Positions 1-10,389 of a stretch of DNA of 64,000 bases are shown here, piece by piece; positions within the stretch are counted from its first letter, which is position 1; every line of letters starts with the position of its first letter. Position numbers and translations under genes: made by a program. The notes below the pieces were generated by a model. The model worked only from the letters and a program-made list of their open reading frames with translations. It made no database searches and was not told where the DNA came from. Origin of the DNA: Megalonaias nervosa (taxonomy: Eukaryota; Mollusca; Bivalvia; Unionida; Unionidae); NCBI GenBank assembly GCA_016617855.1, contig JAECUM010006794.1, positions 62,001 to 126,000 of the forward strand. Direction: 5' to 3'.

Positions 1-169
1 ATTATTGAATCCTGCAAATGCTGTTGCAATTTTTGGGGGCCGATATTTCGTCACGAACAAACTTCGTTTCGCTATATCTGCAAGTTTCAACATCATATAA
101 TATTGTGTTTATATTTCTCTAATAGTACGATACGAAATACCCAATTCGAGATTTGAAAAACAATAGTAT

Positions 170-978
170 ATGATGGCAAATTTATACCAACGACCTATTA
201 TCGTTAATGGTCTTGCAAGGTGCCAGAAAATATGTTGGTGTCATCCAAAATATAATTTGTTTGTCGGCAATGAACTTGGAGTTATTATTAATCTTAAAAC
301 AAAAAATGCGATCGGTGTATTAACTTCAGAAGGTTACAGGATAACGGTAAAAGTTGAAGATGATATTGAATATACTAAAATGTTCTTACACGACTTCATC
401 TGGACGTTGTCTAATGATGATATTCCAGCTGGAATGAAAGTTTATCAGATCAATGATCAGGCCACCGACATTAACATTGCAAATTTGTCTTTGAGAGATG
501 AATTAAAATTACATCCGATTTATGAGTTGTATGAGGCTAGTAGAGGAGGAATTGTGAGAAACATTAGAACAAAAAAATTATTGGCAGTATTAATAACACT
601 GGATATTTAATGATAACAGTACGAGGAACACAAAGAGCTTACATTAAGTATCTCTCACATCGTCTCGTTTACGAAGTTTTTCATGGGTCTATTCCAAGTG
701 GTCTTGTCATTGACCACATCAACGGCGTCAGAACAGATAATTGTCTTAGAAATCTTGATCTTGTTACCTCGACAGAAAACAGCAGACGAGGTAATGCTGG
801 AAAAGGCAAAAACTTTAAAAATCCCAAATCAGTTATAGTAACTAACACTGCAAAAGGAGAAGAAATATCATTTCCTTCAATAACAACAGCTGCAAAACAT
901 TTTAATATTCATTCACAATTAAATATGCTGCAGATGGTATTTATAAATCCGCTTTCTCAAAAAGGAGCGGTGATATAA
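170..978 (+). pseudogene. NUMOD4/HNH-type endonuclease with an internally duplicated unit, frameshifted
   Basis: This is a free-standing HNH nuclease of the kind that travels with phages and large DNA viruses. The second half (610-978) has the family core: HRLVYEVFHG, then IDHINGVRTDN with the catalytic His, then LRNLDLVT, followed by a C-terminal FPSITTAAKHFNIH segment typical of a NUMOD1 DNA-binding helix. The first half (170-610) holds a second, decayed copy of the same unit. There FLHDFIWTLSNDDIPAGM lines up with the HNH entry, but YQIN replaces DHIN, so the metal-binding His is gone. The halves are in different frames and meet at a TAATGA at about 608-613, a stop/start overlap that is probably an old frameshift. 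The right block has a relative at 60,508-60,984. Family assignment is firm. Whether this was one gene or two is inference. Confidence 0.75.
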
Positions 979-1388
979 TCTTCTTTCAATATTCATCTGT
1001 TGTTTAGTATAGCGGCAACATCATTGTTTGAAAACCAGCAGTTAACATACTTGTTTAGCGCTTAGCTGTCTTACTCTAAACAAATCTTACCAATTTTCAA
1101 CATGCGATCTTGTTCAATGTTGTTAAGCAAACTAAGATTTTTTTTTCTCGTTCTACTTCGAAGTTGGCCATCGCGTTAACATCACCACGAAACATGTTTC
1201 TTATAGCCTCTTCAAATTGATGTGTTTACAACATTAGCTTGAGTAACAAACCGTTCTATTTTATTCAACTATTTAACGTAAAATTGCTGATCACAGTCCA
1301 ATCTTTAGAATATCCATAAGATTTTCTCTGTCAAGCAACAGTGAGCTCATTTCGTGACAGTGTCCCTGTCATATCTGATAAAGATCTT
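979..1388. other. No gene seen
   Basis: About 400 bases of AT-rich sequence between the HNH gene and a small minus-strand reading frame. I see no family motif and no convincing reading frame on either strand. It could be a decayed gene of the left element. Confidence 0.4.
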
Positions 1389-1583
1389 TTAATTTTTCTC
1401 GAGTTCTGATACCTCGAAATCTGTTAACAGCACATCAAAAATTGAGTAAGAATCAGATCCAACGATAAGATTATTATGCTTGAGATCCGTTTTATCAATG
1501 CTAATAAAAACTTTAACCGAGTCAAATAGCAGGTTCATATTTAAGATCTTAGCTCTGATAATACTTCTTATTTCGTTAGTCAT
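1389..1583 (-). CDS. Hypothetical 64-aa protein of the left element
   Basis: This is a short open frame with no recognisable motif. Its start codon sits in AGTAATAATG, which resembles the TATAATG/ATAATG context seen at several better-supported genes of both viral blocks. That is the main reason to list it. The product is acidic at its C-terminus (FEVSELEKN) and has no membrane segment or Cys pair. It may be the tail of a longer decayed gene. Function unknown. Confidence 0.3.
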   Translation of the reverse strand: MTNEIRSIIRAKILNMNLLFDSVKVFISIDKTDLKHNNLIVGSDSYSIFDVLLTDFEVSELEKN

Positions 1584-1617
1584 TATTACTCTTTATTAGA
1601 CAAACGTTTCATGTTTA

Positions 1618-1902
1618 ATGTCGCTGATAAAATATGATATGTTTCAACGACTTACTGATCTTCAACCTGATCTTGATAAACTTGAAGATTGTAATCATCT
1701 GACAATAACACGTCGAGACGTAGTACATCACAAAACTGCTTGCAGTTCAAAGTTTGATTTTGAAACATATCTGTTTCCTGTACATGATTGTCAACTTGCC
1801 GATGAACAAGGTCTGATACCTCAACACGAACAAGTTTATGTTGCAGCACAATCACGATATGATATCAAGTATCACTTTGCAAAGAAGATTTTTAACAAAT
1901 GA
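1618..1902 (+). CDS. Hypothetical 94-aa protein, strand uncertain
   Basis: This frame is open for 94 codons and starts 35 bases from the divergent minus-strand start at 1583, with an AT-rich gap between them. The opposite strand is also open (1652-1855), so the coding strand cannot be decided from length. The predicted product is rich in Asp, His and Gln, has no membrane segment, and resembles nothing I know. Treat it as a candidate only. Confidence 0.25.
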   Translation: MSLIKYDMFQRLTDLQPDLDKLEDCNHLTITRRDVVHHKTACSSKFDFETYLFPVHDCQLADEQGLIPQHEQVYVAAQSRYDIKYHFAKKIFNK

Positions 1903-2114
1903 TTTTATTGTCGCAGAGCATCAGATATTTTTGGAGATGGTCGTCAAAAAATATAAAATTTGATTTTATTTTTGTAAAGATTTTAAACTTGTTGACAGGT
2001 TTAACAGAAGATCGAAGACAACATTTAATATGGTTGTGTAGACCCTTTAAATGAAAGTCTGTTCTTCCAAAATACTAGATCTACGGCGACCTAATCGGAT
2101 CGCTAGCGATCTAA

Positions 2115-2450
2115 TCAAAGATCTTTGATTTCACTGGTTGGTATCCAACTGTTAAAACTATCACCATAACCGCCCCATTTGAACAACATTCGTTTACCAC
2201 TCTTTTTTATCACTCGTTCGATAACAAATATATCTTGTGCTGTTAGTTCTTGCTCATATGAACTTCATATAACATCTTCGTCATCAAGATCTTTTAGTTT
2301 GTATGTTGCAGGTATTGTCGTCAGAACGACAAATACTTTCTCGGAACCAGTTCGGGTAAAACCTTTTTCAAATGCTTTTCTCGTTAATGAAATTCTGACA
2401 CGATCACCAACGATAAATTTTGTCGCTGACAAAAATAACTTTATCGTAGG
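2115..2450 (-). pseudogene. C-terminal fragment of a Maverick/Polinton-type integrase (SH3-like plus chromodomain region)
   Basis: On the minus strand this reads FIVGDRVRISLTRKAFEKGF, then a TYKLKDLDDEDVI stretch, then YEQEL, and ends in a chromodomain-like WGGYGDSFNSWIP close to the stop at 2115. That order is the usual tail of integrases in Polinton/Maverick elements and Ty3-like retroelements: a DNA-binding SH3-like barrel followed by a chromodomain. An in-frame TGA interrupts it at 2265-2267 and there is at least one frameshift. The zinc-binding and DDE catalytic core, which should lie upstream at higher coordinates, is absent. That space is taken by the zinc-ribbon gene. The fragment therefore cannot encode an active integrase. 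It is the only integrase trace in either viral block. Confidence 0.65.
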
Positions 2451-2459
2451 ACCTTATTG

Positions 2460-2660
2460 TCAGAGTGCTAGCACTCTGGGTTTACATTGCACAACACCAG
2501 TGATTGTATCACCGGATTTATCTTGTTGAAGAAATATACTCTTTCTCTTACCACAGACATCACAGACACTTTTTAGCATTTTACTGTTATTAGCGGTTGT
2601 TTCGGTTGTTTCATTGATGTTATTGGTTTTGGTTCTGCATTTGAGACAGTATGTTGTCAT
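2460..2660 (-). CDS. Small zinc-ribbon protein (DUF5679-like)
   Basis: This 66-aa protein opens with MTTYCLKC and has a second Cys pair at CDVCGKRKS about 30 residues on, giving a four-Cys zinc ribbon. Proteins with this layout (YCxKC, a Thr/Asn-rich linker, CxxCG, KS.F) accompany many large and mid-size eukaryotic DNA viruses and Polinton-like elements. The role is not established but is probably nucleic-acid or protein binding. The frame is uninterrupted, unusual in this block. The start is preceded by TATAAAAATG. It lies downstream of the protease on the same strand. Confidence 0.6.
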   Translation of the reverse strand: MTTYCLKCRTKTNNINETTETTANNSKMLKSVCDVCGKRKSIFLQQDKSGDTITGVVQCKPRVLAL

Positions 2661-2748
2661 TTTTATACTTGATGTGAGACAAAATTAATGCTAGATCGTT
2701 TACGATCCAATTACCTCTTTACGATCATTGCACACACTGGGAAACGGG

Positions 2749-3146
2749 TTAAATTGCAAAAATAAACTTTAAAACGTTACCTTTAGACCTGGACACGTTA
2801 TTCCCAGACATATGCAAGATAAATATAATGCAATAATAACCACAAGCTGAAGTTCCGACTGGCTGAAGATGATTAGAGTTGTAATTTACTTTTATTTTTT
2901 TTAAACATGTATTGTTTGATAACATCACAAAGGGAAAGACCAAACGAGTCAAAGTAGTTGTTGTTGTAAAGAGCTACCCAGTGGGTTCCAGATCCGTCAT
3001 TGAAATCTTTCGTTATTCATGACATAGCTTTGAATAGTTTCTGCTGATCTATTTGCTAACTCATCTTTTGAAAATACTCCGATAAATCCGATAATATCTT
3101 TAAGTTTATCAGCAATTTCAAAATTATTTAACGTGGACGATTTCAT
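2749..3146 (-). pseudogene. Adenain-like (C5 family) capsid maturation protease, frameshifted
   Basis: This is a cysteine protease of the adenovirus/Polinton type, which cleaves virion proteins during assembly. Visible pieces in order are an N-terminal FEIADKLKDIIGF segment from the ATG at 3146, the His motif GSGTHWVAL, the YFDSFGL segment that carries the acidic residue, and the nucleophile motif SACGYYC. All three catalytic positions are present, but spread over three frames: shifts lie near 3,000 and near 2,880. At about 130 residues it is short for the family. The corresponding gene in the right block (54,180-54,626) keeps one frame but has lost the Cys. Its position after the MCP and LTxxQ genes is the same in both blocks. 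Confidence 0.75.
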
Positions 3147-3820
3147 CTTCTCTTTCCCGGTAGCATCAGTCCTCCGCCATGACTTTCACGAGTCCGTCTT
3201 CGGATTGGGTATACCAGCATTCCGCGTCCTATCCCTAACAAGTTTGGTACTAAACTTCCTGCTACCCCTGCTATCAACAGACATATAAACCCTCCCCTGA
3301 CCGCGTTGCAATTCGTTCTTGTGGTTCTTCTTTTTTTGTCATCGGAGTTTTTCTTGCTCCTGTTGTCGGCATTGTTTATAATCATTGATCAGATAAAATT
3401 AGAGTCCTTTGCACTCCACTGCAATCCATTTCTAGTAATTGTTTATCCCGTCTCCGGATACAGCTTTTTTGTCGCTCCTGATATCGCACCTGACGCTGCA
3501 GCTATACCTCACGTTTTTAGCACAGGTAATATCTTTGGCAGTAATGTTCTTGTTAAAGTAGCTATTGTTGCTCCGATTGATCCGCCTTGGATCGCTTTCG
3601 ATCTGGCAAATGATGTTATTTCTGATACTGACAGATCAAGTATAAAAGGCTTATCTTTTAACAATTTGAATATCTGGCGTTGTGTTAGAAGTAATTTTGT
3701 TGGAACGCTTCGCATTTTGAAATCTATTTTTAATGAAACCGTTTTACGTTTAGCTATAGCGCGTGCTAACTTTTGTATTTGTCGTTGTGACAGCTTAATC
3801 TCATACAGAATATATTTCAT
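3143..3820 (-). pseudogene. LTxxQxxKL-repeat basic virion protein, frameshifted
   Basis: The start at 3820 lies in TTCATAATG. The N-terminal part (3509-3820) has repeated units of the type LSQRQIQKL and LLTQRQIFKL, each followed by a short basic or hydrophobic strand, then a Gly/Ala-rich hydrophobic stretch (GGSIGATIATL). After a frameshift near 3,500 the C-terminal part (3143-3385) has a second hydrophobic run and an Arg/Gly-rich tail ending GGGLMLPGKRR. The right block has the same architecture at 53,639-54,174, with the tail SGLRLPGTYV. The gene stands between MCP and protease in both. It is presumably a minor virion or core protein processed by the protease. The function is inferred from position and composition only. 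Confidence 0.55.
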
Positions 3821-3848
3821 TATGAATTTTGCCAGATAAAATTTAAAA

Positions 3849-5372
3849 CTAGACCTGTACAGTCATTTTATCTTTCACGGCGTCAAGTGTTTTGTATCTG
3901 TCAGATGTTACAAGAGGATAAGCGTAGTATATGTTATCAGGAGCAACAGGAACCACTCCCGACGTCCATGATATGTCAATGTCTGTTGTTGCTCCAATAG
4001 CTCGTTCGCTGTGCTTACCAACACCAAAATTAAATATCTGGTAAAGAGAGCGAGATCCGGTATCAGCGTCCTGATATTTCTGCATTGCCTCCATCAGATA
4101 CATATAAGCTCGAGATACGTTTCTATTAACATTATTTCCGAACCTGCATTCGATCGCTCGTTCAGGATATTGCTTAGAGTTTATTCTAACAAATACTCGC
4201 CTTACGTCAGCGTTATAAAAAAATCGAGTTGTTTTGTAGTTGATTATTACGTTTGTTTTGTCGCTGAAACACGGTACATGTATATCTCGGCAACTGTTCG
4301 CTAGGCACTGTTGTTATTCGCCATGTGCCATCAGTTGAATTTGGTACAGCTATTTGATAAATCTTATGCTGTTCGAAATATATTTTTCTGCTGTACCCGG
4401 CTAACAATGTCTCAAGTTCTAGTAATTTTGAGATGGATATGAGAACCCGTGGATGCATAACGTCAATCGTAAAATCACAAACTGGCAATCAGCAATACCG
4501 GCAACTCTAATCAGACAATCGTTATTATCAGCTCGGCCAAGTATAAGAGTATGTTTTATACAACGTAAAACTTTATTATAGTCCCTGCAAAATCCAAATA
4601 TTGTGCTTAACGGAAGCTTCATTGTCATCTGACGTCACTGAGCTGTATAATTTCTTCATTTAACAAAACCATTGTTATATTCTCGAAGACTGATCACAGG
4701 AAATACTTTGAGCTTTTGTTAACCATGCAGCTGTATCAGCTTCAGCAGCTAGTGGATCAGTTCCAATTGCATTACAAAGAGCTATCACAGCATTTCTTAC
4801 ATTTGCTACTGCATTATCAACTGCTGAAACCGTTCCATATTGATTATAAAGCCTCAATAAAAAGATGTTTATGTTAGTGCGCGTTCCATCATCCTTAGTG
4901 CCAGCAACTGGTGATTTGCCAATTTGAATCAGATCCAAATCAGCAGTATTTCCTAGCGATGTATCCTTGATCTTCAGCATATTTGTTGCAACAGATCTCG
5001 AGTAATCATCGCTGAACGATACAGTGTTAAGAATAGTGCTTTCCATCGGCGATTGCATAGAAATATCTTCTACTATTTGATTGGCGAGTTAATATCTGGC
5101 GCTTTTGAACAAGCTTCAGCCGTTGTTTACTAATGTAATATTTGCACCAGCAACAATATCACCATCAGCGGCTGTTCTTATACTACCTCGTACTTCATGT
5201 ACGGCCTTGTGCGGCATCAAAAACTCATCTTCGTCTCTCGTATTAAATGTTCTGATACCAGCCTTATAGGCTCATTAGAATTCTCGTCAAAATATTCAAT
5301 ATACTCGAACTCCGTTGCAGAGTCGTCTACGATTATCTCATCAGCAAGGTCAAGATAATTTTTAATATACAT
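3849..5372 (-). pseudogene. Double-jelly-roll major capsid protein (left copy), multiply broken
   Basis: The ATG at 5372 begins an acidic N-terminus. Four later pieces match the MCP of the right block in order: SFSDDYSRS (near 4,990; right copy YSDDYSRS), LSTIFGFCRDY (near 4,600; right copy NISGFCRN), KHTLILGR, and a C-terminal segment ending DRYKTLDAVKDKMTVQV (3849-4103). Total length fits a protein of about 500 residues. Frameshifts or stops separate at least five open pieces, so it cannot be translated whole. Calling it DJR rests on resemblance to MCPs of Polinton-like invertebrate elements, which I recognise by these conserved blocks. A structure prediction would settle it. It is flanked by the small hydrophobic virion gene upstream and the LTxxQ gene downstream. 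Confidence 0.75.
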
Positions 5373-5417
5373 TTCTATTGTAATATTTAGACAAAACTGT
5401 GATTATTTTACAATCAC

Positions 5418-5801
5418 CTATAATGCAGCAGTATCTTGTTTTGTTCTAGCTCCTGTTACGAGTTTTCTAATAATATTTGATTCGGCCGGAGACAACAATT
5501 GTTTCGTTGTTGTTATCATCGCACGTGCTGCTTCTGATGATGGAGCTATGTCAGAAATAACATGTTTTATAACCGAACCACTTGGCACTCCACCTTTGAT
5601 TTTATCAGCGATCTTTTGTCCAACAGCTATTCCTGATGCAGATGAGGCTCCTGTTGCAAAAGCCTTTGACGCGTCTAAAACGATTGGCGCTACTTTGTGA
5701 ACTATTCCAGGTATATTTCGATTATCTTTGAGAAGATATTCCGAAAAGAAACACCTACAATTTTTTACTATAAATTTTTGTTGTTTCATCTTTTTACACA
5801 A
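5418..5801 (-). CDS. Small Gly/Ala-rich hydrophobic virion protein (left copy)
   Basis: The open frame gives 127 residues. It has a basic N-terminus, then APIVLDASKAFATGASSASG and further Ala/Gly/Ile-rich sequence that could form one or two amphipathic or membrane helices, and a basic C-terminus. The right block has a shorter protein of the same kind in the same place just upstream of MCP (51,678-51,911, with PFVKQLGMKAIDVVLDKGIG). Small hydrophobic or basic proteins in this position in Polinton-like and adenovirus-like genomes are usually packaged with the capsid. The frame is unbroken. The start is either 5801 or an internal Met a few codons later. No enzymatic motif. Confidence 0.5.
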   Translation of the reverse strand: MCKKMKQQKFIVKNCRCFFSEYLLKDNRNIPGIVHKVAPIVLDASKAFATGASSASGIAVGQKIADKIKGGVPSGSVIKHVISDIAPSSEAARAMITTTKQLLSPAESNIIRKLVTGARTKQDTAAL

Positions 5802-5849
5802 ATTGTTTGATAAAATTGCCGGTGATTAGTAACTAATTATGATCAGCTA

Positions 5850-6610
5850 GCTCTGGTCGGTTTAACCGACTAACCGCAGACGAAGACCGTGAGTAGCAAT
5901 TTAGTTGTTATGACAAACCTATTGACCTGATTGATCAGTAAGTGTCATCGTGATAGATGATATTTGATTGCGACACTAATAGGATAGTATATTATATGTC
6001 TCGGATTTACTTGCATTAATGAACCTGGTGGAACGAATAAATCGTTTGGCCTTAGCTACTTCGTGCCGTGTATGACCCAATTACAATAGAACAGTGTATC
6101 AGGATTGTATTTACATCTGTGATGTTGACGGCGGACTAGCTGTCATATGATATTGTCGCAGATGTTGAATCCGAGCAATGATCCAATTGTGTATTGGCTA
6201 CTAAGATCGATAAACAATTTGTTTTCTAGTGTTATTCTTGCTCGTAACGTGTTGTAGTTCGAAATGATCTCGATATTATCAGATGATATATCACTACTGC
6301 CAGCAGGCAGTTATAAGATACTTTATTGTTTAGTTGATTTCTGTGACACTGTAGGCGCTTTGTGGTATCTTAACAGATTTCCACTCGATGACGCCATTTG
6401 TTTTCAACCTGAACGTAAAATTATCATTGATGTTAGTTTAACATTTGCCACAGAGTTCCATTCAGTAGCAGATACTAATCCGATCTCGTATTTCTTTGGG
6501 GATGCTGGCGTACCAGGATCAAGTTCAACAACAGGGTTATAGAACACGGAAAAGTTTGCGCTGTTCAATGTTGTCTGAGATGAGTCTAGTAGCAGCGTCA
6601 TTGACAACAT
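5850..6610 (-). pseudogene. Minor capsid protein (penton-like candidate), left copy
   Basis: The first open piece begins at 6610. Beyond it, in other frames, are WKSVKIPQSAYSVTEIN, a Leu-Gly-Phe turn (SLLGF) and, near 5,930-5,950, LTDQSG. The right block shows the same landmarks in the same order: DWQIVGIPTGNYQIEQIN, VLGW, then RLTDQTG. The short W..I.IP.GSY.I..IN pattern followed by a LGF turn is a recurring minor structural protein in Polinton-like invertebrate elements. A single jelly-roll penton role is plausible but not shown. The gene has several stops and shifts. Unlike the right copy it has no large insertion after the LGF turn. The end coordinate is approximate. Confidence 0.5.
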
Positions 6611-6649
6611 TTTTATTTGTTATTCGCAGATAAAAACATAATAGCTGGT

Positions 6650-6944
6650 GTTCGTTAGAGAAATAAGTTGCCGCTAATCAAGACGCTGTGTAACACATAA
6701 TACTCGTCAGTCGTTAAAGAGCCGTTTGATCATAGATGATCAAGTATTTCAACTATTTCATTGTCAGTTTCTGTGCTAGTGTTTCCAGCTTCCTTCTATG
6801 AAATTAGCAGCATCAGTTGATCAATAATATCAGCGGCTGAGATAAAGATCTTTAATCCTTCACCTTATTTTCTTCTACAGTATCATATTCAGAACTTGAT
6901 CTATCTTTGTCAAATTGTTTGTCTATTCTGTTGTCTTTTTCCAT
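6650..6944 (-). pseudogene. Small acidic protein with NTS-repeat motif (left copy)
   Basis: The Met at 6944 starts a charged N-terminus (MEKDNRIDKQFDKD). After breaks, GNTSTETDNEIVEILDHL appears, then an in-frame TGA near 6,728 and a TTDEYY segment. The right block protein (51,091-51,639) has GNNSPKIINEVADICQRL followed by DINVYRSL, so the two are homologous. Each lies just upstream of the capsid genes on the same strand. I know no biochemical role. The conserved helix (NE[IV]x[ED]I) suggests a small interaction domain. Confidence 0.45.
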
Positions 6945-6973
6945 TTTATTTAACTACTTATCTTCTATTTCTT

Positions 6974-7560
6974 TCACCACTGTTTGAAATTTTGTGCAGC
7001 TGTTAAACCTTGTTCAGATCTTAAAACTCTTTCATAAACCTCCAAATATATCTTAGCAATAACACCTTGTCGGACTATTTTAAAATATTTTTCAGCACCA
7101 TCAACTTCATTTGCAGAATCTAAACCATTTCTAACCTCATCTACTTTTTGTATTACATCATTCAAATTTTTAAAGAGAATCTTCTTCATTTTTAGTCCAT
7201 GATCTTATTTTTCGTGTTTTTGCAAACCAAACATATCTTCTGTCAGACTCGAACGTAAGATATTCTAAAAAAAAAATCAATTTTTTGTAAATAGTGTTTT
7301 TATAATTTTCTATTATTCCTTTCCTATGTACTTCCTCAAGAATCTTTTGTTTTTCTTGTTGTTCTCCCATCTGCTTGTTAAATAAAGCATCTTTTTCTCT
7401 CATTTTTCGTAAAACCTCGGCTTGTCGTGCAACTGTATCATCAATTCGAGTTTCTTCTGCTGTTCGTTGTTGTCCAGCACGTTCTTACTCAACTTCTTTT
7501 CTTAAAAGCAGATTTTGTTGCCACATATTTCTTTCGAAGATTTGTCCGTGCCTTGTCCAA
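6974..7560 (-). pseudogene. Coiled-coil protein of the left element, frameshifted
   Basis: Two overlapping open pieces (6974-7189 and 7170-7403) plus upstream sequence to about 7,560 are rich in Glu, Lys, Gln and Arg, with long helical runs such as QMGEQQEKQKILEEVHRKG. The gene starts divergently from the fibre gene at 7573, so the 7,560-7,573 gap probably holds both start regions. A coiled-coil gene also opens the right block (50,693). They occupy equivalent places, but I cannot show direct sequence identity. At least two frame changes. Confidence 0.4.
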
Positions 7561-7572
7561 TATTACAATAAC

Positions 7573-9340
7573 ATGAACTACTACAGAAAATTTGGTACGT
7601 TAATCAGTTGTTCATCTGCTGAAACAACAGCAACTGCAGCTACAGATGTTGATCTAACAAATTATCTTAAACGATCCGGGGACACAGTGATCAGCAACCT
7701 AATTATGTCCGGACAACGAGTGCTAGATCTAGAAACAACATATCCTCCTGTCAACGTGAACAACACACAAGCCGTAAGCTTTGTACAACTTAATGTCGTC
7801 AGTAATAGTAAGTTGTCAATAACTGGTGGAAAGATGATCTGTAACTTAAGTATGTCAAGTCAACTAGTGCTAGACCTTGAGTCAACATATCCACCTATCC
7901 ACCAAGATAACTTACGAGCAGTAAGTTTTGCCCAATTTAATGCTGTGAGCAATAGTCTGTTGTCAATAACTGGTGAAAAGATGACCCGAAATGTCAACAT
8001 GAGTAAAACAAATTGTAAATCTTGAAACTGCATACCCCCCCCCCCATAAATAACTAGCAAGCGGTAAGTTACGCACAACTTAGTTCAGTAGATAATAATA
8101 AGTTGTCATTATCTGGTGGGACCATGGCTGGAAATATCGATATGGGTGGGAAATTAATGTTTGATACTGATCTTGATAATACAACTTTGACCAATAACGA
8201 TTCTGTAACAAATGTAAAGTTTGTCAAGAATAACTTTGTAATAAAATCCGGTGATACTATTTTGGGAAATCTGGAGATGGGATCGAATAAGATAACAACT
8301 ACGGCAATGCCATCAGCGGTATCAGATTTAACAAATGAAAATTACGTAGATGATAACATAGCAACGAATATTGCATCACGAGTAGCAAAAATCCGTGATA
8401 CTATGATGGGGAATCTGGAGATGGGATCGAATAAGATAACAACTACCTCAATTCCATCAGTGGTATCAGATTTAACAAAACAAATTACATTGACAATGTG
8501 ATAGCAACGAATACTTCATCACGAGTAGCAAAATACGGTGATACAATGACAGTTATGTTAAGCATGGGCTCGAATAAAATAATAACAACTTCTAATCCAG
8601 TTGCCCCATTTGATCCTACAAATAAACTGTGTGTCGATGCTGAGATAAGTGCAGCATCGGCTGCTACAATTACTACCGCAGATGCCAATTATTTTTAAAA
8701 ATCCGGAGGTACGGTAACAGGTGCGATCGATATGGCTGCCAATGAGATAACTTCCACGTATGTACCAGTTTCTACATCCGATCTTACCAATAAACAGCAC
8801 ATGGATAGTTTTACACAATCACAAGCGATTGGTGGTAGTGTAAAACGAGCTAACAAAATAGAGTTGGTCACATTCCACATCTTCTTGATCCTGTTAATAA
8901 TCGTTTTTTTTTTGGGGAGGGGGGTTGCAACAGCGTCATGTTATTATTCGGAGAATAATCCAGGTTATGCATTTGCGTTTAACAGCCTTATATCTGGTGG
9001 GTTAAAGTGGATCACAGGCGGAGAAATATTGAACTTTTTTATTAAAATACAGTGTCCAGTAGCTCTTGCGATTTGCAAATTTCAGTTACGAGGTCAAATA
9101 AATGCTAATACCGGATTCATTCATTATTGGCGATTAGAAGGATCCAACGGTAATGCAATATGGGATGATCTGTATTGAGGATTGGATGATCTTGCTACCA
9201 CTACTTCTAAGCAATTTACACTTCGTCCTGAATTTACCAGAAACAAGTACTCGTATTTCCGGATGAATGTTGAGAAAGCTGCAGATCCTTACCTAGGTTT
9301 GTTTGTGTTTCATATATATACACTTGACGACTTATTGTAA
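7573..9340 (+). pseudogene. Fibre / receptor-binding protein with phage-tail-like repeats and a discoidin-like tip
   Basis: From the ATG at 7573 there is a short N-terminus, then about seven repeats of 35-50 residues with the core SGDTMxGNLxMGxxxI, a Pro turn and DLTNxxYVD (for example KSGDTILGNLEMGSNKI at about 8,245). This pattern is known from trimeric phage tail fibres and also occurs in Polinton-like elements of animals. After about 8,880 the sequence changes to a globular domain with WRLEGSNGNAIWDDLY and FRMNVEKAADPYLGL, resembling discoidin/F5-F8C galactose-binding folds, ending at the TAA at 9340. Breaks: a stop near 8,023, a C homopolymer at about 8,035, shifts near 8,480 and 8,900, TAA at 8696, TGA at 9176. 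The role in attachment is inferred from the architecture. Confidence 0.7.
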
Positions 9341-9353
9341 TTGTAATATATAA

Positions 9354-10375
9354 TGTCTGTTGATCCTCCATCGATCAGGGTCGCAAAAGAGTCTTATAAT
9401 TTTATACTTAACCCGAGAACGGAAATCAAAATAGCTGATGTTGATTCGCTAGACCCAGAAAGTGTGGAGGAAACAAGAACAATAAATATTATTGAAAAAA
9501 TTGACTTTACGTTCCCCAGGTTTAACTGAGAACAGTAATAATTTCGCTAGGGTTTCAGGAATGAGAGGTCCTCAACTGATATACGCGATCAAGACTTTGA
9601 TACAATTAGCAAATGCTGTCCTGTAAATGTCTGCCAGGAGCGGCGATTAAAAGTTGAAAAATATTTGATAAATACACTGCTCGAGCTAAATAAAGAAAAT
9701 GTTTTGACGATTAATAAATCTAACCTTGTAGAAACAAAATTGCATGGTGGCAAGAAACCAAAGCAAGAGTGATTAAAGAATATTCATGATCAGCATGACA
9801 AACTATCTGAAACAAGGAAACAAAAGTTTCTAAAAATCTTAAGCTCAAGGACACATTTGCTAAACGTCTAGTATTTCGTGAACTAGGCATGGATTATTAT
9901 AATAACAGACCCTGTTAGAATAGTGGATAATAGTGCTGACACTAACCTGCTAAAAACAGCATATCTAGTTCTAATAGACTCTCTCACTGGCGATATGGAA
10001 AAGTATGACGTATATCATATTAATGCTGCACTAAACGCCGTATAAGAAATTGAGTTCAGGATTGATTTACATGATGATGTCGAACGAGAAATATTTTTTT
10101 ATCAAGAGCTTGACGAAATTACAACTGTAAAACCTATTATTGATAAAGATTATGAAATACACAATAGTACCAACAAATTGAGTTAAAAATCTATATAAAA
10201 GAAGCTGGAAAGTTACTGACAGAAGAAACATACAAGAATATCAAAAGAGCTGATTGCTGGGCACCTAAACCTACCCGCTATAGATATAGGGGAATCTGAT
10301 ATTCGTGGTCTTTTTTAGTTTTGCAACAACATTCATAATTCTCAGGCAGCATCTAGTACTTAAAAATTTTAAGCT
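9354..10375 (+). pseudogene. Unrecognised decayed gene of the left element
   Basis: The start is in TAATATATAATG, 14 bases after the fibre stop. A clean N-terminus (MSVDPPSIRVAKESYN) is followed by one main reading register cut by many stops and shifts, for example a TGA near 9,770 and a TAA near 10,043. Recognisable stretches include LHGGKKPKQE, DSLTGDMEKYDVYHINAALN and REIFFYQELDEITT. I do not recognise the family. It is hydrophilic, with no obvious membrane segment. The order and the tight spacing suggest co-expression with the fibre gene. Confidence 0.45.
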
Positions 10376-10389
10376 GGGACAGTTATCTT

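Noticed and set aside
2179..2529. A 116-codon plus-strand open frame
   Set aside because: It is antisense to the integrase tail and zinc ribbon, which have recognisable motifs.
3306..3839. A 177-codon plus-strand open frame with hydrophobic stretches
   Set aside because: Antisense to the LTxxQ virion protein, whose motifs and place are matched in the right block.
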